A stretch of DNA of 64,000 nt, from assembly GCF_036964905.1 (NCBI RefSeq), contig NZ_JBALHR010000012.1, positions 1 to 64,000 on the forward strand. Reading direction: 5' to 3'. Below the pieces are notes generated by a model. That model saw only the letters and a program-made list of their open reading frames with translations. It did not search any database and was not told where the DNA came from. The first letter of the stretch is position 1. Every line of letters starts with the position of its first letter. This DNA is from Gemmobacter denitrificans. Its GTDB lineage: Bacteria > Pseudomonadota > Alphaproteobacteria > Rhodobacterales > Rhodobacteraceae. Below are positions 28,043-36,548 of this stretch, one piece after another. A program made the translations under genes and the position numbers.

Positions 28043-29008
28043 ATGATGCGCGCATTTCAACTGGCCGCGACGGGATCCCAACCTGATTTTGCAGAAATCC
28101 CTCTCCCGCCTCCGGGGCCGGGTGAGCTGCGTGTGCAGATTGCCGCCTGCGGCCTGAACTTTGCCGATCTGCTGATGATCGACGGCAAGTATCAGGATAT
28201 CCCCGCCCTGCCCTTTACCATGGGGATGGAACTTGCCGGGACGGTTACCGAGATCGGGGCCGGAGTGACAGGCTTTGCCCCAGGGGATCGCGTCGCCTGT
28301 TTTGCCGGACAGGGAGGATTGGCGCCCGAGGGGAATTTCGCGGCCCATCGTTGCCTGCGCCTGCCCGGCACCATGGATTTCGTCACCGCTGCGGCCTTTC
28401 AGATTGCCTATGGCACGTCGCACCTGGCCCTGGATCACAAAGCGCGGCTGCAGCCGGGGGAAACATTGTTCGTCACCGGGGCGGCAGGTGGCGTCGGGCT
28501 GACAGCGGTTGAAATCGGCAAACGCATGGGCGCAAGGGTGATTGCATCGGCCCGAGGCGCAGAAAAGCTTGCCGTCGCCCGAGCGGCGGGGGCTGATGTG
28601 CTGATTGACAGCGAAAGCCCCGATCTGCGTGGTCAGTTGAAGGCGCTTGGCGGCATCGACGTCATGTATGACAGTGTCGGCGGCCCCGCATTCATGGAGG
28701 CCCTGCGCGCCACACGGCCCGAAGGTCGCCTGCTGGCGATCGGCTTTGCCGGGGGCGATGTGCCGCAGGTTCCCGCCAATCTGCTGTTGGTGAAGAACCT
28801 TTCGGTCATGGGTCTCTACTGGGGGGGCTATCTGACCTTCCGCCCCGATGTTCTGACTGCCAGCCTTGCAACATTGGCGCAATGGATCGCAGAGGGCAGC
28901 CTGCACCCCCATGTCAGCCAGACCTTTCCTCTGGAACAGGCCGCAGATGCGCTGGCCTGCCTGAAGGCACGCAGATCGACGGGCAAGGTCGTGGTGACCA
29001 TGGGCTAG
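28043..29008 (+). CDS. NADPH:quinone oxidoreductase family protein (MDR)
   Basis: A 321-residue zinc-independent medium-chain dehydrogenase/reductase. The N-terminal GroES-like domain has LNFADLLMIDGKYQ and MELAGTVTEIGAGV, and the NADPH-binding Rossmann fold has VTGAAGGVGLTAVEIGKRMG. The C-terminal SLHPHVSQTFPLEQAADA is typical of quinone reductases. Two adjacent ATGs (28043, 28046) follow CGACGAGG; either could be used. The natural substrate is unknown. Confidence 0.9.
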   Translation: MMRAFQLAATGSQPDFAEIPLPPPGPGELRVQIAACGLNFADLLMIDGKYQDIPALPFTMGMELAGTVTEIGAGVTGFAPGDRVACFAGQGGLAPEGNFAAHRCLRLPGTMDFVTAAAFQIAYGTSHLALDHKARLQPGETLFVTGAAGGVGLTAVEIGKRMGARVIASARGAEKLAVARAAGADVLIDSESPDLRGQLKALGGIDVMYDSVGGPAFMEALRATRPEGRLLAIGFAGGDVPQVPANLLLVKNLSVMGLYWGGYLTFRPDVLTASLATLAQWIAEGSLHPHVSQTFPLEQAADALACLKARRSTGKVVVTMG

Positions 29009-29017
29009 GCCGCTGGA

Positions 29018-29995
29018 TCAGATCGCGCGACCCACCGCAAAGATCTGGTCGATCATCTGCTGCGTCCCTTTCGAAAACTCCAGCGGGCAAGGATAACCGC
29101 CGCCATCGCGGATCGCACGGCCAAAGGCCTCAACCTGCAGGACATAGTGGTTCAAAGCCGGAAAGCGGAACAATTCCATGTGGTTCGGGTTGCGGTGCAA
29201 GGTCACCTGCGCTTCGCCGAACAGGCCTGCATTGAACGGCGCGGTTACCCGGATCAAGCCGCGCTCGCCCTGAAACACCACCTCTTGCCGGGGGAAAAGC
29301 CGCATGGATGTTATCGCGGAATAAGTGAATCGGCCCTGCGGCCCCGCCATTTCGCCTGTCACCTGTGCCCAGGTATCGACCCCGTTTTCCAGCCGCAGCC
29401 GCGCCTCCAGCGCCACGGGTTCCGCACGCGCGGCAAACCGGACCGAACCATAGGTATAGACCCCGATATCCCGAATCCCGCCGCCGCCGGTTTCCGGGCG
29501 GTTGCGTATATTGCCCGGATCAGCGCGGTTGTCATAGCTGAAGGCCGTATCGACATGATCGATCCGACCGATTTCCCCCGCATCGATCAGATCGCGCACC
29601 TTCTGCCATTGCGGGTGATGCACGATCATATAGGCCTCGGCCACCTGCAGCCCGCTGGCATCGCGGGCCGCAATCAGCTGATCAAACTCGGCCGCCTGCA
29701 TCACCATCGGCTTTTCGGTCAGCACATGCTTGCCCGCCGCAATGGCCTTCAGCGACCATTCCAGATGCAGGTGATTGGGCAGGGGAATATAGACCGCGTC
29801 GATTCCTGGATCGGCCAGCAAGGCATCATAGCTGCCATGAACATGAAGATCGGGGCAGAACGCCCGGAAACCATTCGATTTTTCCGCATCTCTTGTGGCC
29901 AGCGCCACAAGGCGCGCGCCCTCTGCGGCATGGATCGCAGGCCCCATGTGCACCCGTGCGAATTTCGCCGCACCCAGAATTCCCCAGCGGATCAT
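29018..29995 (-). CDS. Gfo/Idh/MocA-family oxidoreductase
   Basis: A 325-residue NAD(P)-dependent oxidoreductase acting on an unknown sugar or polyol. The N-terminal Rossmann fold begins IRWGILGAAKFARVHMGPAI, and the catalytic motif is HVLTEKPMVMQ. The C-terminal alpha/beta domain contains DIGVYTYGSVRF. The start MIRWGIL at 29995 is favoured over the ATG at 30010 because GGGGGAG stands 5 bases before it. It is convergent with the quinone reductase, with a 9-base gap. Confidence 0.9.
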   Translation of the reverse strand: MIRWGILGAAKFARVHMGPAIHAAEGARLVALATRDAEKSNGFRAFCPDLHVHGSYDALLADPGIDAVYIPLPNHLHLEWSLKAIAAGKHVLTEKPMVMQAAEFDQLIAARDASGLQVAEAYMIVHHPQWQKVRDLIDAGEIGRIDHVDTAFSYDNRADPGNIRNRPETGGGGIRDIGVYTYGSVRFAARAEPVALEARLRLENGVDTWAQVTGEMAGPQGRFTYSAITSMRLFPRQEVVFQGERGLIRVTAPFNAGLFGEAQVTLHRNPNHMELFRFPALNHYVLQVEAFGRAIRDGGGYPCPLEFSKGTQQMIDQIFAVGRAI

Positions 29996-30092
29996 CTGCT
30001 CCCCCATCATGGTCCCCCGCCCGCAAGGTAAGCAGGGCGGCTTTGGGCGGCAATGGGAAATGTTGGCGCTAACGACTGGCGCACAACCGCGA

Positions 30093-30713
30093 TCAGGCCA
30101 CCCGGCGCAACCGCAGATAGGTCATCATGCCAAAAGGCGGCAACCCGTCTTCCTCGACCAGCTGCAACCGGATATCGCCCAGCACCCGGGCGCGTTCGAA
30201 ATCACTGTGCCAGCCCAGCAGATCGGACAGCGGGGCAAACAGACGTTCGACCCGCGCCATCAGGCCCTTACCCTCGGCGGCGAAATGGTTGGTCACCAGC
30301 ACATGCCCGCCCACCCGGCAAACCCGAGCCATTTCAGCCATCACCCGTTCGGGTTCGGGCACGACCGACAGGATGTGCATGGCACAAACGCTGTCAAAGC
30401 TCTGGTCGGGAAAGGCCAGATCGCGCGCATCCATCTGTTGCAGCGCACGCACCTGCCGCAACCCCTGTTCCCGCACCTTCTGCCGGGCCTTGGCCAGCAT
30501 GTCTTCTGAAAAATCGACACCAGTCACCTGCATATGCGGCGCATAGAACGGCAGGGCGAGCCCGGTGCCCACCCCCACTTCCAGCACCGATCCGCCCACC
30601 TGATTGGCAAAGCCGGTGGCACGGCGGCGGCCGGCATTGGTCACCGCCCCGAAGGTCCGGTCATAGACCGGTGCCCAGCGGGCATAGCTTTTGGCGACGG
30701 CTTCAAGCTCCAT
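30093..30713 (-). CDS. pmtA: Phosphatidylethanolamine N-methyltransferase PmtA
   Basis: SAM-dependent methyltransferase of 206 residues, close in size and sequence style to the Rhodobacter PmtA that methylates PE three times to phosphatidylcholine. SAM motif I is VLEVGVGTGLALPFY, then VDFSEDML and DSVCAMHILSVVPEP. It overlaps the pssA stop by 11 bases, and the run psd-pssA-pmtA gives PS synthesis, decarboxylation and methylation in one operon. Context strongly supports the function. Confidence 0.88.
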   Translation of the reverse strand: MELEAVAKSYARWAPVYDRTFGAVTNAGRRRATGFANQVGGSVLEVGVGTGLALPFYAPHMQVTGVDFSEDMLAKARQKVREQGLRQVRALQQMDARDLAFPDQSFDSVCAMHILSVVPEPERVMAEMARVCRVGGHVLVTNHFAAEGKGLMARVERLFAPLSDLLGWHSDFERARVLGDIRLQLVEEDGLPPFGMMTYLRLRRVA

Positions 30714-31464
30714 CGAGCGGTTCCTCTTCTTCGATCGGGGGGGAGGTGCCGCGCATCAGGCTGACAAGCACGACAATCAGATAGCCCAGATCCACCGCCA
30801 CCAGCGTGACCCAGGGATAGGCCAGCATCGCCGCAATCAGCGCGACAAAGCCCAGCAGGATATAGCGCACATAGCGCGCGGCAAAGCTGACCTGCTTGAA
30901 CGAAGGGGTACGGAAACGCCCGACCATCATGCCGCCCACCAGCGCCATATACAGTGCGATCAGCCCGCCATGAAACGGTTCCGTCTGAAGGGTGAAGGCC
31001 AGAAACATCGGCAGGAAAACCAGCATGGCCCCGGCGGGCGAAGGCACGCCCTGAAAACCGGTCTGCTCGGCGGTCTTGTCGATGGCGCGATTGCCCAGAT
31101 TGAACCGCGCCAGCCGCATCAGGCAGGCCACCACATAGACCAGCACTGCAATCCAGCCAGCGGCCTTCATGTCCTGCAGCGCCCAAAGCCAGATGATGAA
31201 TCCCGGCGCCACGCCGAAATTCACGAAATCGCAGAGCGAATCCAGTTCCGCACCGATCTGGCTTTCGCTGCGCAGCAGCCGGGCCAGACGGCCATCCAGC
31301 CCATCCAGAATGGCGGCCAGCAGGATCAGCGCGACGGCCAGCTTGAAATGCCCCTCCACCGCGAAACGGATGGCTGTAACGCCTGCGCAGAGCGCGCTGA
31401 CCGTCATCAGATTGGGCAACAGGCGCACCAGCGGCAGGCGGCGTTCCGGGCGGTCGGTGGTCAT
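30703..31464 (-). CDS. pssA: CDP-diacylglycerol--serine O-phosphatidyltransferase PssA
   Basis: Integral membrane enzyme making phosphatidylserine from CDP-DAG and serine. It has 253 residues with about seven hydrophobic segments. The CDP-alcohol phosphatidyltransferase signature DGxxARx8GxxxDxxxD is complete (DGRLAR, then GAELDSLCD at about 53-78). The tail is acidic (PPIEEEEP). It follows psd by 3 bases and overlaps pmtA. Confidence 0.95.
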   Translation of the reverse strand: MTTDRPERRLPLVRLLPNLMTVSALCAGVTAIRFAVEGHFKLAVALILLAAILDGLDGRLARLLRSESQIGAELDSLCDFVNFGVAPGFIIWLWALQDMKAAGWIAVLVYVVACLMRLARFNLGNRAIDKTAEQTGFQGVPSPAGAMLVFLPMFLAFTLQTEPFHGGLIALYMALVGGMMVGRFRTPSFKQVSFAARYVRYILLGFVALIAAMLAYPWVTLVAVDLGYLIVVLVSLMRGTSPPIEEEEPLDGA

Positions 31465-31467
31465 GGC

Positions 31468-32172
31468 TTACACCAGTTTCGCGTGGCGCTGCGGCAGGTC
31501 GCGGCCCAATTCCGCGATCAACGTTTCTCCGGCGATGCAGGTCTGACCAACGGCGACCAGCGGCTGCACACCCTCGGGCAAGTACGTATCCACCCGGCTG
31601 CCAAAGCGGATCAGGCCAAAGCGTTCGCCGGTCTTCAGCCCTTGCCCTTCATTCACGAAGGGCACGATCCGGCGGGCCACCAGCCCGGCAATCTGCACAA
31701 CAGCGATCTGGCGGCCATCGGCCAGTTCCAGACACAGGCTGTTGCGTTCATTGTCTTCCGACGCCTTGTCCAGCGAGGCATTCAGAAACTTGCCGGGGCG
31801 ATAGGCCATCTTCACCAGCCGGGCGGCGATCGGCGCGCGGTTCACATGGCAGTTGAAGACCGACATGAAGACCGAAACCCGCAGCATCGGCGCATCGCCC
31901 ATGCCCAGTTCGGGCGGTGGAACGGCGCGTTCGATCAGCGACACGACGCCATCAGCGGGGGAAACCATCAGCCCTTCGCCCTGTGGCACGGCGCGCTTGG
32001 GATCGCGGAAGAAGTAATAGCACCAGACTGTCAGCCCGACCCCGATCCAACCCAGCGGTTCCCAGAGCCAGAACAGGACCAGCGTGATCGCGGCAAAGAT
32101 CGCCACGAACTTGATCCCTTCCGGGTGCATCGGCTTGATGAAGGTCTTCAGCATGTCGGTCGGGTCGCTCAT
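31468..32172 (-). CDS. psd: Phosphatidylserine decarboxylase proenzyme
   Basis: Pyruvoyl-dependent membrane enzyme converting PS to PE. It has 234 residues, the short bacterial type, with two N-terminal hydrophobic stretches (FVAIFAAITLVLFWLW, WIGVGLTVWCYYFF). The self-cleavage site is Gly191-Ser192 in IRFGSRVDTYLP, where Ser becomes the pyruvoyl group. Also VFMSVFNCHVNRAP. The ATG at 32172 is preferred (AAGGA 9 bases upstream) over a GTG nine codons earlier. Confidence 0.95.
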   Translation of the reverse strand: MSDPTDMLKTFIKPMHPEGIKFVAIFAAITLVLFWLWEPLGWIGVGLTVWCYYFFRDPKRAVPQGEGLMVSPADGVVSLIERAVPPPELGMGDAPMLRVSVFMSVFNCHVNRAPIAARLVKMAYRPGKFLNASLDKASEDNERNSLCLELADGRQIAVVQIAGLVARRIVPFVNEGQGLKTGERFGLIRFGSRVDTYLPEGVQPLVAVGQTCIAGETLIAELGRDLPQRHAKLV

Positions 32173-32418
32173 GGTCTCTTGTCCTTGATCCGTTTGCACC
32201 CTTGGTAGTGACTGCGGCGCGGGGGTTCAACGCCCGCCCTGCGATCCGACTCGATCCGCGCCAAGGCGCGGGCGGATTGCGACGCTTTGAACGGTAAATG
32301 CGACGCGATGTAAACCCCTTGACGCAAGGGATCGCAACTTTCACGCGAAAGTCAGCGCAAGGTTGGAGCAGATACCGCCAAGGCGCGCTTCCAGAGGGCA
32401 AATTCCGGCCCGCAATGC

Positions 32419-32443
32419 AAAAGGGGCAGCCGATGGCCGCCCC
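32419..32443 (-). terminator. Intrinsic terminator of rpoH
   Basis: On the minus strand the stem GGGGCGGCC/GGCTGCCCC (one G-T pair, 3-base loop) is followed by TTTT, 24 bases after the rpoH stop. The remaining 230 bases up to psd contain only a short ACTTTC/GAAAGT repeat. Confidence 0.65.
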
Positions 32444-32466
32444 CGCCCGATGCCGTGCTGGTCATG

Positions 32467-33360
32467 TCAGGCGTCGATCAGCATGCCTTTGCCGCGCGCC
32501 AGTTCCTTCATCCGGGCTTGCAGCTTTTCGAAGGCCCGCACTTCGATCTGGCGGATACGCTCGCGCGAGACGCCATAGCTTTCTGACAGGTCTTCCAGCG
32601 TGACCGGTTCATCGGCCAGACGGCGCTGTACCAGAATGTCCTTTTCGCGGTCATTCAGCACATTCATCGCCTCGGCCAGCAGGGCGCGGCGGGCATCCAA
32701 CTCGTCGCGCTCGGCATAGGCGCCGGCCTGATCGCTGTCTTCATCCTCCAGCCAGTCCTGCCATTGCGCGCCGCCCTCTTCGCTGCCCACCGTGGCATTG
32801 AGCGAGGCGTCAGAGCCCGACAGGCGGCGATTCATGTCGATCACCTCGGCCTCGCTGACCGAAAGGTCCTTGGCGATCTGGGCCAGGTTTTCCGGACGCA
32901 AATCGCCCTCTTCCAGCGCGCCGACCTTTGCCTTGGCCTTGCGCAGATTGAAGAACAGCTTTTTCTGCGCGCTTGTCGTGCCCAGCTTCACCAGGCTCCA
33001 GGACCGCAGGATGTATTCCTGGATGCTGGCGCGGATCCACCACATTGCATAGGTGGCCAGACGGAAGCCCTTTTCGGGATCAAAGCGCTTGACCGCCTGC
33101 ATCAGGCCGACATTGGCCTCCGAGATCACCTCGGCCTGCGGCAGACCATAGCCGCGATAGCCCATGGCGATCTTGGCCGCCAGACGCAGGTGGCTGGTCA
33201 CCAGCTTGTGCGCCGCCGCCGGGTCCTGATGATCGACCCAGCGTTTGGCCAGCATATATTCCTGTTCCGGCTCCAGCAGCGGAAACTTGCGGATTTCCTG
33301 CATATAGCGGTTCAGACCCTGTTCCGGGCTGGGTGCGGGAAGATTGGTATAGGTACTCAT
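32467..33360 (-). CDS. rpoH: Heat-shock sigma factor RpoH
   Basis: Sigma-32-type factor of 297 residues directing RNA polymerase to heat-shock promoters. Region 1.2/2 is LNRYMQEIRKFPLLEPEQEY and FRLATYAMWWIRASIQEYIL; the RpoH box is AQKKLFFNLRK. Region 4.2 is YGVSRERIRQIEVRAFEKLQ. The start MSTYTNLPAPS follows AAGGGGGTCAGAGA. It stands alone with its own terminator; a candidate promoter lies upstream at 33506-33533. Many Rhodobacteraceae have two RpoH proteins; I cannot say which this is. Confidence 0.95.
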   Translation of the reverse strand: MSTYTNLPAPSPEQGLNRYMQEIRKFPLLEPEQEYMLAKRWVDHQDPAAAHKLVTSHLRLAAKIAMGYRGYGLPQAEVISEANVGLMQAVKRFDPEKGFRLATYAMWWIRASIQEYILRSWSLVKLGTTSAQKKLFFNLRKAKAKVGALEEGDLRPENLAQIAKDLSVSEAEVIDMNRRLSGSDASLNATVGSEEGGAQWQDWLEDEDSDQAGAYAERDELDARRALLAEAMNVLNDREKDILVQRRLADEPVTLEDLSESYGVSRERIRQIEVRAFEKLQARMKELARGKGMLIDA

Positions 33361-33505
33361 TCTCTGACCCCCTTCAGGCGCCCCTGCGGATGTGTTCCCC
33401 GCATGCAGCGCCCAGTCTAGGACCGGGTCAGGCAACCCGCAACCATTGCGTGCAGCCCTGACCCGTCACGTCCTGTTCAACGGCAGATGGGAATGTTCCG
33501 TCGGC

Positions 33506-33533
33506 AATATAAGATTTGTGTCAGAACTTTCAC
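33506..33533 (-). promoter_or_regulatory. Candidate sigma-70 promoter for rpoH
   Basis: On the minus strand GTGAAA (-35-like, 4 of 6) and TATATT (-10-like, 5 of 6) are 16 bases apart in the only A+T-rich patch of the 228-base spacer, about 145 bases before the rpoH start. Confidence 0.35.
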
Positions 33534-33588
33534 GCATCTGTGTGAAGGCCCCCGCAAGCCGCAGACCGGCGCACAGCCCGCCTTGTCC

Positions 33589-34650
33589 TTATCCGTCACG
33601 GCGCAACAGATCGACCAACGCCTGCATGTCGGGCGGCAGTGGTGCCTCGAACTGCAGGGTTTCACCGGTGACGGGGTGCAGAAAGCCCAGCGTTGCCGCA
33701 TGCAGGGCCTGACGCGGAAACTGGTTCGCCGCCTCGGCCGCCGCATCGCCCACCGCCTTGGGTGCCACGCGCCGCTTGCCGCCATAGGTCTGATCGCCGA
33801 TCAGCCCGTGGCCCGCATGGGCCATATGCACCCGGATCTGATGGGTCCGCCCGGTTTCCAGCCAGCATTCCACCAGCGCCGCAGTTTCGGGCGTGCCATA
33901 GATTTCCAGCACCCGAGCACGCGTGATGGCATGGCGGCCCTCGTTCCAGACCACGGCCTGCCGCTGCCTGTCGGTCTTGTGGCGGGCCAGATGGGTGGCG
34001 ATGCGCAGGATACCGCCTTGTTCGAAACTTGCCCCCTTCACCCCGCGCAGACGCGGATCGGCGGCCGAAGGCACGCCATGCACCAAAGCCAGATAATGGC
34101 GGTTCACCGTATGCTTTTCGAACTGCCGGGCCAGCCCGTGATGGGCCCGGTCGGATTTGGCCACGACCAGCAGGCCCGAAGTGTCCTTGTCGATGCGATG
34201 CACGATGCCGGGGCGGCGCGCACCGCCCACCCCCGACAGCGCGCCGCCGAAGTGATGCAGCAGCGCATTCACCAGCGTGCCGCTGTAAGAGCCCGGTGCC
34301 GGATGAACCACCATGCCGACCGGCTTGTTCACCACGATCAGATCGGCATCTTCCCACAGGACATCCAGCGGAATGTCCTCAGGCAGGGTCGCCGCATCTT
34401 CGGCAACCTCGATGATCAGGTCATAGGCCTCACCCTCGGCCACCCGGGCCTTGGGATTGGTCACCGGCTGGCCATCGCGCAGCACATGCCCCGCTTCGAT
34501 CATCTTCATCAGACGCGACCGCGACAGCGCGGCTTCCTCTGGCACTTCGCGCACCAAGGCCTTATCCAGACGGTCGGGCGGGTCTTCGCCGATCACCACA
34601 CGCAACAAGCCCTCGGGCGCGTCGTCATCGTCTTCAAGGGGGCTGGTCAT
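33589..34650 (-). CDS. rluD: RluA/RluD-family 23S rRNA pseudouridine synthase
   Basis: Isomerises uridines in large-subunit rRNA. It has 353 residues: an N-terminal S4-like RNA-binding domain (RLDKALVREV, LSRSRLMKMIEAGHV), then the catalytic domain with GIVHRIDKDTSGLLVVAKSD (catalytic Asp) and TGRTHQIRVHMAHAGHGLIG. The start MTSPLEDDDDAP lies next to GGAAGGATCATCC on the minus strand. Its ATG overlaps by two bases the ATG of the divergent gene at 34649. Assignment to RluD rather than another RluA member is by similarity only. Confidence 0.9.
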   Translation of the reverse strand: MTSPLEDDDDAPEGLLRVVIGEDPPDRLDKALVREVPEEAALSRSRLMKMIEAGHVLRDGQPVTNPKARVAEGEAYDLIIEVAEDAATLPEDIPLDVLWEDADLIVVNKPVGMVVHPAPGSYSGTLVNALLHHFGGALSGVGGARRPGIVHRIDKDTSGLLVVAKSDRAHHGLARQFEKHTVNRHYLALVHGVPSAADPRLRGVKGASFEQGGILRIATHLARHKTDRQRQAVVWNEGRHAITRARVLEIYGTPETAALVECWLETGRTHQIRVHMAHAGHGLIGDQTYGGKRRVAPKAVGDAAAEAANQFPRQALHAATLGFLHPVTGETLQFEAPLPPDMQALVDLLRRDG

Positions 34651-34954
34651 GGATGATCCTTCCGAACCGAACGTCTTTCCGCCCGAACTGCGCTGGCTTA
34701 AGCGGCTGGTGACGGGGCTGACGCTCACGCTGATTGCGGGCGTCATAACCATCGTCGGGCTGCTTGTCACCCGTCTGCCGCTGGGAAAGCCCGCCGCCCC
34801 CCCCCTGCCGGACAGCATTGCCCTGCCCGAAGGCGCGACGCCCGAGGCGATCACCCGGGGCCGCGACTGGATCGGCGTCGTGACCACCGATGGCCGGATG
34901 TTCGTCTTTACCCCCGACGGGCGGCTGACACAGGAAATCCTGATCCAGCGCTAA
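34649..34954 (+). CDS. Small single-pass membrane protein (DUF6476-like)
   Basis: A 101-residue protein with a charged N-terminus, one membrane helix at about 21-43 (LVTGLTLTLIAGVITIVGLL) and a small C-terminal domain (ITRGRDWIGVVTTDGRMFVF) that probably faces the periplasm. It resembles uncharacterised Rhodobacteraceae proteins. AAGGGGGCTGGTC, inside the rluD coding sequence, is its ribosome site. It is divergent from rluD with overlapping start codons. Function unknown. Confidence 0.8.
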   Translation: MDDPSEPNVFPPELRWLKRLVTGLTLTLIAGVITIVGLLVTRLPLGKPAAPPLPDSIALPEGATPEAITRGRDWIGVVTTDGRMFVFTPDGRLTQEILIQR

Positions 34955-35042
34955 GGCATTTCCGACATCACCCTGTCGGACCCGGCCTTGCCCCGCCCCC
35001 TTGCCCCCGCCAGCATGGGGAAAAATGTCAGGGAGAGTCGGG

Positions 35043-36479
35043 ATGCTGGAAACCTTTGACGCGCGGGATGCCACCGATCTGGCCGCCCTTGTCGCCCGGC
35101 GCGAGGTCAGCCCAACCGACCTGCTGGAAGCCTCGCTCGCCGCTTGCGAATTGCTGAACCCAAGGCTGAATGCCGTGGTGCTGCCGCAGGAACTGGCGGC
35201 GCGGCGGGCCATCGGTGTGGGCCTGCCGCGCGGGCCGTTCCACGGCGTACCCTTCCTTCTGAAGGATCTGGGGTGCGAGGCGATCAATTACCCGTCGCAC
35301 AACGGATCGCGCCTTCTGGCCAATACCCGTTATACGCAGAACAGCGCGATCTTCGACCGCATCGCCGCCACCGGGGTGGCGGTCTGGGGCCGCACCACCA
35401 GCCCGGAAGGCGGCATCGGTGCCGCGACCGAGGCCGCCGTCTATCGTGGCCCGACCCGGAACCCCTGGAACCTGAACCACACGCCCGGCGGATCGTCGGG
35501 CGGCGCGGGTGCTGCAGTGGCGGCCGGCATCGTGCCTATTGCGCATGGATCGGATGGCGGCGGTTCGGTGCGCATTCCGGCCTCGTGCTGCGGGCTGTTC
35601 GGGTTCAAGCCCACACGGGCGCGGCTGCCCGATGGCCCCTATGTCGGCGAAGGCTGGGCCGGCATGGCGATCGACGGGTTCCTGACCCATACTGTGCGCG
35701 ACACGGCAGTCATGCTGGATGCCTGCGCCGGGGCTGATCCGGGGGCACCCTATCACGCCCCACCCCTGCGCCGCAGCCATGCCGAGGCGATCAGCCGCCC
35801 ACCGCGCCGGATGCGCATCATGCTGGTCGAAGGCACCTTTACCGGCCAATCCATCCACCCTGAGGTGGCCGCCGCCGTGCAAGCCGCCGCCCGCCTTCTG
35901 GAATCTCTGGGGCATGAGGTCACCCCGGGCCTGCCAGCCGCCGATGTGCCGATGATGATGCGGGCCTGGACCGATATCGTCGGCATCGGCACCGCGCTTG
36001 GCATCCGCAAGGCGCTGAAGGGCCGGGCGCTGACCGCCGATCTGGTCGAAGGTGTGGGCCGGGGGGCCGTGGCCCATGCCGAAAGCCTGCATCCAACCCG
36101 CTATCTGGAGGCTGTGGGGGAAATTCACGCCTTTGGCCGCCAGATGGCAGCCGTGTTCGACCATTGCGACATCATCCTGTCGGCCACACTGGCCGAACCG
36201 CCTGCCCAGATCGGCCGCTTTGCCCATACGACCGAAGATTACGTCGCCTATCGCACCGGGCCGGGCGGCATTTTCGAATATTCGCCCTTCTGCGCCGTGT
36301 TCAATGCCAGCGGGCAACCGGCAGCCTCGGTTCCGCTGGGCATGACGAAATCCGGGCTTCCCATCGGCATTCATCTGGCGGCAGCCTTCGGTGCGGATGA
36401 TGACCTGATCGCCCTTTGTGCAGAAGTGGAAAAATCTGCCCCTAGGGAAACGCGCAAGCCTCCTGTGCGCATGAAATGA
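35043..36479 (+). CDS. Amidase (amidase signature family), first copy
   Basis: A 478-residue cytoplasmic hydrolase with the Ser-cisSer-Lys triad: Lys in VPFLLKDLG, cis-Ser in GSDGGGSVRIPAS, nucleophile region in HTPGGSSGGAGAAVAAG. The substrate is not predictable. The start at 35043 follows AGGGAGAGTCGGG. It lies 69 bases before a polyamine-type ABC transporter on the same strand, and a second amidase follows that transporter, so uptake and hydrolysis of an amide compound is a reasonable hypothesis. Confidence 0.9.
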   Translation: MLETFDARDATDLAALVARREVSPTDLLEASLAACELLNPRLNAVVLPQELAARRAIGVGLPRGPFHGVPFLLKDLGCEAINYPSHNGSRLLANTRYTQNSAIFDRIAATGVAVWGRTTSPEGGIGAATEAAVYRGPTRNPWNLNHTPGGSSGGAGAAVAAGIVPIAHGSDGGGSVRIPASCCGLFGFKPTRARLPDGPYVGEGWAGMAIDGFLTHTVRDTAVMLDACAGADPGAPYHAPPLRRSHAEAISRPPRRMRIMLVEGTFTGQSIHPEVAAAVQAAARLLESLGHEVTPGLPAADVPMMMRAWTDIVGIGTALGIRKALKGRALTADLVEGVGRGAVAHAESLHPTRYLEAVGEIHAFGRQMAAVFDHCDIILSATLAEPPAQIGRFAHTTEDYVAYRTGPGGIFEYSPFCAVFNASGQPAASVPLGMTKSGLPIGIHLAAAFGADDDLIALCAEVEKSAPRETRKPPVRMK

Positions 36480-36548
36480 CTTGCGCCACTTCAGTTGTCG
36501 CGAAAATATGATCAAAATCGGATCGAGACTCAGCAGCGGGGTGGCAGA

